The notes under the pieces are model-generated. The model worked only from the letters and a program-made list of their open reading frames with translations, did not search any database and had not been told where the DNA came from. From Burkholderia pyrrocinia (GTDB taxonomy: Bacteria; Pseudomonadota; Gammaproteobacteria; Burkholderiales; Burkholderiaceae), in the NCBI RefSeq assembly GCF_018417535.1, contig NZ_CP070979.1:372001-436000 (forward strand): a stretch of 64,000 bases of DNA, in the 5' to 3' direction. Of the stretch, positions 9,601 through 18,600 are shown one piece after another. Position numbers and translations under genes: made by a program. How positions within the stretch are numbered: position 1 is the first letter of the stretch; each line of letters begins with the position of its first letter.

Positions 9601-12600
9601 TTACGGTAAGGGCTGCAACGCTTGGCAATCACGAATTCGTTCGTGTTGTTGCGACGCAACCCGCGATAACCCTGCCCGATGACCCGAACGGCCATGTTCG
9701 CTTCACGTTGAACGCGGCGGATCTGGTTGCGTCGGCATCTGCACCCGGCAGCCTCGAACGCACGACCTACGCGTATGACGCGACGGGCCGGCTGCTGGAG
9801 CAAGTGACCTATGGCGTGATGGGCGCCAAAACGTCGAGCTTCACGTACGACCAGATGGGCCACGTGCTGACGGAAACACAGGGCAAGCCGCCGTTCAATC
9901 GCACGACGACTTATCGCTACGACGAAGAAGGACGTGTGGTCAGGAAGTATTCCGGAGAAGGTAGCCGGATACTCGAGCTGATCGACTTGTACGAAAAGAG
10001 TGGCGATGCGGCCATGCTCGCGCAGCTTTGGCGCGACGAGTTCTACGAAACCTACACGTACGATGCGACCGGCCTGCGGACGTCCGCGACCGATGCGGAC
10101 GGCCGCAAGACGCTCTACTACTACGACGCGAACGGCAATCTCGCGGCGACGATCAACGCGGCCGGTGAAGTCGTCGAGCATCGTCGTGACGCGTTCGGCG
10201 ACATCGAGCAGACCACCGCTTATGCCGTGCGGCTGTCGGCCGATGTGCTCAAGATGTTGCAGGGTGGCCGTCTCACGGATGACGTGGCGAGCGCCTTGGC
10301 CGCGCTCGACAACGCCGACGCCTCCCACACGTACTTCAGCTACAGCGCTGCGGGCCGGTTGACGAAGCGCACCGATGCGATGGGCGCGACCACCGACTAT
10401 GCGTACAACGCATTCGGCGAAGTGACGTCGCAATCGCAACAGGTGGGTATCAATACGCACCGAATCACGACGTACGACTACGACCGCGTCGGGCATCAGA
10501 TTCAACAGGCGACGGACCCGGGATACCTGAATCTGATCACGAAGGCCGTCTACGATGCGTTCGGCCGAGTGGTTCAATCCGTCGACGCGAACGGCGTTTC
10601 GCGCGTCACGGAATATGATCGCAACGGGCGGGTTGTCGGTACGCGCGATGCGTTCGGGCAGACGAGCACGACGTACGATGCGTTCAACAACTTGTTGACG
10701 TATACGGACCGGCTCGGCGGTACGTCGTTGTACACCTATAGCTCGAAAATGCAATCGATGTCCGTCAGGTCGGCCGCGGGTGTTTGGTCGACGACGACAT
10801 ACAACGAGTTCGGTCAGGTGGAGAATGTGACCGATGATCAGGAGAACGTCCTTCAATACCAGTACGACCGAGACGGCCTGCTGAAGTACGTCAGTCATCT
10901 CAGTCGGACGCTTCATGGATACGACGACACTCAGACCCATGGATACGACCGCGATCATAGCGGGAATGTGCGGACGGAGTCCGACGGTGGCTACAAATCG
11001 GTCGAATATTCGTACGACGCAGTCGGCCGCGTCCTGACGCGAAAGGAAAAGACCAACCAGAGCGCGCCGTGGAGCGGCCCCGATGGCTGGACGCCGGTCG
11101 AACTGGTGACCCGCTACGAATACGACGCGAAAGGACAGCAGGTTCGCACGACGGATCCGTCGGGAACGGTGACCGACACGCACTACGACCTGAATGGCCG
11201 CAAGCTGACCGTGGTCGTCGACCCGGACGGCCAGAAACTGTCGACGACCTTCACCTACGACGGCACGGGTCAGGTCCTGACGGTGACCGAGGGCGCGGAC
11301 AGCGCGGCCGCGAAGGTCACGCAGAACACCTACGACGGCGCCGGCCGGCTGATCGAGCAGATCGTGGACCCGGCCGGGTTGAAGCTGACGACGCACTATG
11401 CCTACGACCCGGTCGGCAACCTGGTCTCCGAGACCAATGCGGCGGGTGGCGTCACGCATCATGTCTATGACGCCGCCGGCCGGGAGATCGGCTCGGTCGG
11501 ACCGACGGGCACGGTGATCCGCATCGACCGCGACGCCGAAGGACGGATCGTCAAACGCACCGTATACGCGACGCCGGTGTCGCTGGCCGGCTTGCCGGAG
11601 CGGCTGACGGCGGAGCAATTGCGCGACCTGGTGCCGGCGTCGCAACAGGACGAGATCGGGCGGAACGTCTACGACGCGGACGGCAGACTGCGCTTTACCG
11701 TCGACGCAGCAGGCGCGGTAACGGAATTGACGTACGACGCCAGCAACAACGTGATTCGCAAGACGGCGTACGCGGGATTCATCAATCCGGCGGAAGGCGA
11801 GTCGCAAGACGCCATTCGCACTGCGCTGTCGCGCATCGATGCGCAGACCCGGTCTGGCGACCGCGTCACGCGCATGGTGTACGACGTCAAGCATCGTTTG
11901 GTTGCGACGATCAACGCGGCAGGTTTCGTCACGCGCAACACGTACAACCCGAGCGATCAGCTTGTCGACACCAAGTACTACGCGACGCCTTACACCGGCA
12001 ATGACAATCCGAACTACGCGACCTTTACGGATCTGCTGAATACGTGGGATGCGCAGGGCGCGCAGAACACCGTGCGCGAAACCCGGTGGTTCTACGATGA
12101 CGCGAACCGGCCGGTGTACGCGGTCGACGCCGAAGGCTACGTCACCGAAAATCAGTACGACAACGCTGGCCGTCTTGCGAAGACGATCCGTTATGCACGT
12201 GCTCATCCTGAGGCGACGGGCTACAAGAAGACCTACGACATGTGGCTGGCGTTCAGGTCCGAAACGCTCGACCAGGCTGCGGTCACGGCCTATCGCTACG
12301 ATGGCGCCGGCCGTCTGATCGAGACGACCAACGCCCTCGGCATCAAGACCAGCTATACGCTCAATGCGCTTGGTCGTGCGATCGACACGACCGTGGCGGC
12401 CGGTACGAGCGATGCATCGACGACGCATGCCGTCTACGATCTGGCGGGCAATCTGGTTGCGAAGACGCTGGCGTACGGTACGGCCATCGCGAGTACGACG
12501 CGCTATGCATACGACGCGGCAGGCCGGCAAATCGCGGCGACCGACCCGCGCGGCGTCGAACTCGCCGAGCAGGACACGGCCTGGGCGCTGGCGGAGCGCA

Positions 12601-15600
12601 GTGCGCGAGGCATCGTGGATGGTGCCGGTAATGCGCTGGCTGCGGCGGCGCTGACCGACGACCAGAAGCATGCGTTGCTGCAGGCGTATACGAGCACGCA
12701 ATCCTACGACGCCGCCGGCCGGGTGATCGAGAAGGCCGATGCGTTGCACAACGTGACGCGCTATCAGTACGACGCGTTCGGCAATCAGGTGATGATGACC
12801 GATCCGTTGTCGGCAACCACGGTGTCGTTCTACGACAAGCTCAACCGGGTCGTCGCGCAGGTCAGCCCGGAAAACTGGGTCGTCGGTACGCAATACGATG
12901 CGTTCGGCAACGTGACGCAGGTAACCGATTACCGGCTTGCCAGACCTGGCGCGGTCGACGACGCATGGAAGCGCGATGGTTGGAAATCGGATCTGTCGCA
13001 GATCCTGCCCGCCGGCGATCCGGCCGATGCCGTCACGCGCATGGAGTATGACAAGCTCGGTCGCGTCATCAAGTCGACCGACGCGGAGGGATATTTCGAA
13101 ACCTACGGGTATGACAGTCTCGGCAATCGCACCAGCTATACGAACAAGCTGGGTGGCACGTTCATCTATACGTACGACCATCTTGGGCGGATGACATCCG
13201 AGACGTTGCCGGTGCGGTCGATTCACAACAACAGCATCGTCGTCAACCGCTTCGAGTACGATTCGCGCGGCAACCGAACCAAGATGATCGAGGCGCAGGG
13301 GCTCGACGAAGAGCGAACTACCGAGTATGGGTATGACCTGCTCGATCGGCAGGTCAGAACCTATCAGTCGGTTTATCTGTACGAGTCGGTGGGCGATGCG
13401 ATCGAAACATCAGTCTACGATGCGCGTGGCAACCTGGTATCAAAGATCGGTGTCAACGGCGGGGTCACGACGTGGTACTACGATGCGGCCGGTCGCAAGA
13501 CGGGGCAAGTCAGCCCGAGCGGCACGCTCACGTTGTGGGAGTACGACCCAGGTGGCAACGCGACGCGTACGCGGATCTTCGGCGACCCGGTGAAGCCTAC
13601 GCAAGGTTCGCAGCCGCCGGCGCCGGTCGATGCAACCAGCGTGCGCGAAACACGTATGGTCTATGACGCAGACGGCCGCCTTGTCCAGTCGCGCGTGATG
13701 AACGTCGCGACCGGGTATTTCGATCCGAGCGCGGGTGAAGACCAGCGCGGTGAATACTTCATCACGTCCGGGAGCGAGCTCGTCACGCAATGGGAATACG
13801 ACGGACGGGGTGCCGTCATCGCCAAAACGGATCCGGGCGGCGGTCGTACGCTGTATTTCTACAATGGCAGCGGTAAGAAGACGCTGGAAATCGACGCCAA
13901 GGGATACGGGATCGCCTATACGCTGAACGAGCGAGGCGACGTGACACGGGAAATCCGGTTCGCCAAACCGTATCCGGATCCGGTGACGGCGAACCCGTCG
14001 CTCGGCACCACGCTGATCAACGCCTGGCCGCGCAGCGAAGACGACCGGATTACCGACTATACGTGGGACCGCAATGGGCGAAAGACGAGCGAAACTCGCG
14101 AAAACGTGCAGTTCGCGTCGGTTGACGGCAATGGAAAGCTGACGCAGCAGGTCGGTGCGGCGACGACGCGATATGCATACGATGGCGAAGGCCATCTGCT
14201 GCGGCAGGTTGACGCCAACGGCAATCAATACGACTACGAATACGATGTACTCGGCCATCGCACGCTGGAAAGGTTACCCGAATTTACCGATTACCAGGGG
14301 CAACAGGTCCGGGCTAGGACCGACTACCAATACGATGGTCTCGGCAATATCACCCGGGAAATTCGGCGAGACGGCAATCAAACTCAAGAGACTGCCTATA
14401 CGTACAATCGCGGACGAATCAAGGGCAAGTGGTTTGCCGACGGCACCTTGACTATCTACCACTACGATCTGGCAGGAAACGTGGTGGTCACGGGTTTCGG
14501 ATACAACGATGCCGACGGGAAGGGGACGTTCTATTCCAGCGTGACTCGCTATGACCTGGAAAACCGCGAGATAAAACGATATAACGGGTCGGATTATTGG
14601 GGACCGGCCGCGCCGGCTATCCAGACAGAGTTTCGATACAACGCATATGGGGAACTGATTGGCCGCCGCACGAACGGCGGCGGCGCGTACGCCGATCAAA
14701 GCGGCGTGTGGCAGGAATACACGGACTACGACAATGCTGGCCGTGTCGTTCGCACGAACTTCAATGACGGCATCTCGCATCTGTACATGTACGATCGCAA
14801 CGGGAATGCGACGCTGAAGGTCGAGTCGATGCAGACCGACCTGCGCGGGTTCGCGATCAAAACGGGCGAGGATCTCGAGAAACTGCTCCAGAAGGCCGAC
14901 ATGATGCAGACCTTTACGCGCTACGACGCGCGTAACCAGGTCATCCAGATCCGTCAACCGAAGACGTCGGGCAGCGTGCCGCGCATCAGCTTCAGCCCGG
15001 TCGACATTCCGATCGACGGCGGGGTGTTTGCGAATACGCAGTTGAGTATCGGCGGGTGGATCGAGAAGCAGAATCGCCCAGTTGCTGGTCCGGTGTACAC
15101 GGAACCGGCGGAAGTGAGCTTGACTACGTCAGCGGGAGCCGCAGCTACAGCCAGCGTGTCGTGGAATCTGGTGTCGTCTTATATTGAAATATATAGCCTC
15201 GACATCAATCTCCCGGACCTGAAAGACGTATACGGAGCGTATCAGTATGAGGTCGTTGCGACGTATCGGGAGCAAGGTGAAAATCTCGGGACATCACGGC
15301 CTTCCGGGGTAGACCACGATCCGGTTGACATCACGCAGACCCAAACGATTCAAACAGCGGTCAACCAGTCGGGTAAGGTTACTTTTCCGGTCAATAGCTA
15401 CGTCCGGATAGGTACGCCTAGCGGCGACTATCCCTTTAAACCGCTCCAATTCGATTACTCCATCGAAGTCTATGTCAAGCCTCAAAATGGCTCCGGCGAA
15501 CGGCGTTTGCTCGGAAAGGTGGAAAAGGGGGCTGTCCTGTATGAAGCCTGGGTATCCAACGGCAACGTTCAGGCCAAAGTGGCTGATCAGGGCGCCCTCA

Positions 15601-18600
15601 ATTCGTCGCAGGAGCTGCAGTCGGTATCCAATCGATTGAGTCTGGCCAATCACACGTTACCCCAGGGTGCGCGTGCGATGCTGTACTACCGCCCATCTGG
15701 GTCGACCGAAGCATTCCGGACGCTCGGCAAGGATCCCAACAGCGAACCCGGTTCATACACGATCGACGTAGGTAATTTGCCCGACGACGATTACGAAATG
15801 ATCTTCATGGCCATATCGGACGGCAGCGACGGGCGTGAGCCCGGCACGTTGTTGCGTCGTGACGGCTATAACGCACATATCGCGCGAGGCGGCAACTCGA
15901 CGGTAACGTCGTCGCCGATCCCCGCTTACGAGGAAAGCAGCCGTGCCGGTTTCCTGGCCGATGCATCCGGCAGCTACATTTGGACGTCGCCGCAAACCCT
16001 GAACCTCTACTCGGTGCGCGATTCAGCGTTGCATCTGGCCGACCACGTCGTCGTGAAGATCCGCCCGCAGGGTGGCACCACATGGAACGAAGAACGAACG
16101 CTCTGGCGCGATCCGGCCACGGGCGCATTCTCGATCGACCTGTCGGGATATGCGCCGGGCAACCTCGACGTGGAGTTCGACCTGTACAACGCGGCGGGCC
16201 AAAAGCTCGACGCCGTACTGAGTTCGGTCGGGTTGCCGGGAGGAAACGGCTCGCCGTCGTTCAGCACGAACTATCTCGCCGATCTGAAATCGACGATCGT
16301 ATTCCATACGCAACCTGCCGACACCGATTACATCATGGTGTCGTGGGTGCAGGACGGCACGACACGCTACTCGCGCGTCACGCGTATGGGTAACGGCGAG
16401 TTCACCTGGGACGTTCAGGCGGGTGGCTTGGTCCCGCAGCCCGGCCAGTCGTACGGCTACGCGATCAAATACACCGCCTACGACGCCGCGGGCATACCGC
16501 TGGCGATGGGCGCCGGCGACATCACCGTCGGCACGCTGGGCAATTCGCAGGTCACATTGACGGGCAGCGAGCGGCCGAGCATTTTCGAGTTCAAGCCGGT
16601 CGGCGCGGATGGTCAGCTACTGACGAACGTCAATACGATCACGCTCTACTACCGTCAATCCACGGTAAAGGACCAGGTGTACGACCGTCCCTTTACCGAA
16701 GTGACGCTGACGCGCGACGCTCTCGGACGCTTCCTGTTCGACGCGTCGGCGTTGCCCACACGCGCGGAATTCGAGTATCGCTATCTTGCGAAGGATGCGA
16801 CCGGCACCGTATTGACCGAGCGTCAAAGCTATTTCCTGACCGGGACGCGTAACAACCCGGTGACGAACGTCGACATCGTCGGCGTGATCGAGGAAACGGC
16901 GAAAGACATGACGATCGACCGGCTGCAGCAGCACAACGCATTCGGCGAGGTGTCGGCCGAGCGTGACGGCCGCGGCAACTGGACGACTTCCTCTTACAAC
17001 ACGATGGGGAATCTGACGCTCAAGCACGAGCCGAAGGTCAGCGTGACACTCACGAATGGTGCACAGGTGGAAGTCGAACCGGAGACGCGGTTCTACTACG
17101 ACCTCACCGGCAACCTGGTCGGATTGAAGGATGCCAACGGCAACTTGACCACGCAGCAGTGGAACTATGGGTTAACCAAGGCCGCAGTGGCCCGGACATG
17201 GGACGCACTGGGGTTCAGCAAGACGATGCAGTACGACGCGTATGGCGATCTGCGTACGACGATCGACGAGCTGGGGCGACGCACCGACTATCGCTACGAC
17301 AAACTAGATCGCCTGATCGAAGTCGATCGGCCGGCGCTGGCCGACGGTCAGCGGAGCATCGACCGCTACGAATATGATTCGCTGGACCGGCGCATCGCGC
17401 ATACGGATGCACTGGGTAACCGGGAGCGCACCTTCTACGATGTCGATGGTCGGGTCGTTAAAACGATCAGTGCGGCGGGCCGTGAAGTGAAATACGACTA
17501 CAAGTGGGCCACAAGCATGGGGTCGGCCGGGACGGCGACCGCCGGCGGGTGGATCCGCACGACGACCAATGCAAACGGCATGACGACGGTCGACGAGAAC
17601 GATCAGTTCGGGCGTCTGATGAAGCACACGGACTTCGGTGGGCACGTGTTCCAGTACACGTACAACTGGGCTGGGCTGCTTGCCAAGCAGTCTGGATCGA
17701 GCGGACAGGATGTTGACTATACGTATTACTCGAACGGGCTGGTGCGCTCGATCAAGGATAACGCGACGAAGACACAGTCGTTGTACGAATACGATGGCGA
17801 CGGCAACCGGACGGCGGAGTACTTCTCGAACTTCGGCGACGTCTACGTGTTCGCGCAGTCGCGAGTCAAGTACGACGCGCTGAACCGGGTGACGGCGATC
17901 GAGGACGACGCGTACAAGGTCTATTACGAGTACGACGCAGTAGGTAATCGTCGGCACATGCTCGCGAAGTACACCGATATGGTTGGCTATCACGATCGCG
18001 AGCAGGAGTACTGGTACGAATACGACGCGTTGAATCGTTTCACGGTGTCGATGGGTAGTCTGTCGGGTGCGCGTGCGACCGATCCGAACGACACGAGCGT
18101 TTCGATCGTGAAGGGAGCACTTGGCGGCGACGGCGTGCAGCTTGGCTACAACGCGGCGGGCGAGCGCGTGCTGGCTGTGTACGCGAAGGACGGCCGGACT
18201 GAGCGTTATACGTACGATGCGAACGGTTACCTGACCACGCAGAGCGTCAACGACATCGTCGTGCAGGAGCGCAAGAACGACCTGCTGGGCCGCGTGACGG
18301 GATTCATCGAACGCGATGCGAAAACGGGTCAGCAGGTTACCGGGATCGACCGCACCTGGGACGCGGACGGGACGATCACGCAGGAGCGCGACACGCTGCA
18401 TCGCGCGACGACCGCGTATTCGCGTATGGCGGATGGCACGTTGACGAAGGTCGAGACGACGCCGGACGACTCGAGCGAGACGCGTACGACTTCCACGTAT
18501 GCATACGAGTGGTGGGACAGCGCGAAGCAATCCCGCGTGACGGTGCAGGCATCCAATCCGAATGCACCGGGCTGGCGGCCAGCGACGTCGTACTTCAACT

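Noticed and set aside
9540..13226. 1228-codon minus-strand open frame inside the giant YD gene
   Set aside because: Antisense shadow: the repetitive plus-strand codons (TACGAC, GGC) lack stop complements in this frame. The translation is Arg/Val/Ile-rich repeats with no fold-like motif, and the plus-strand YD protein is unambiguous.
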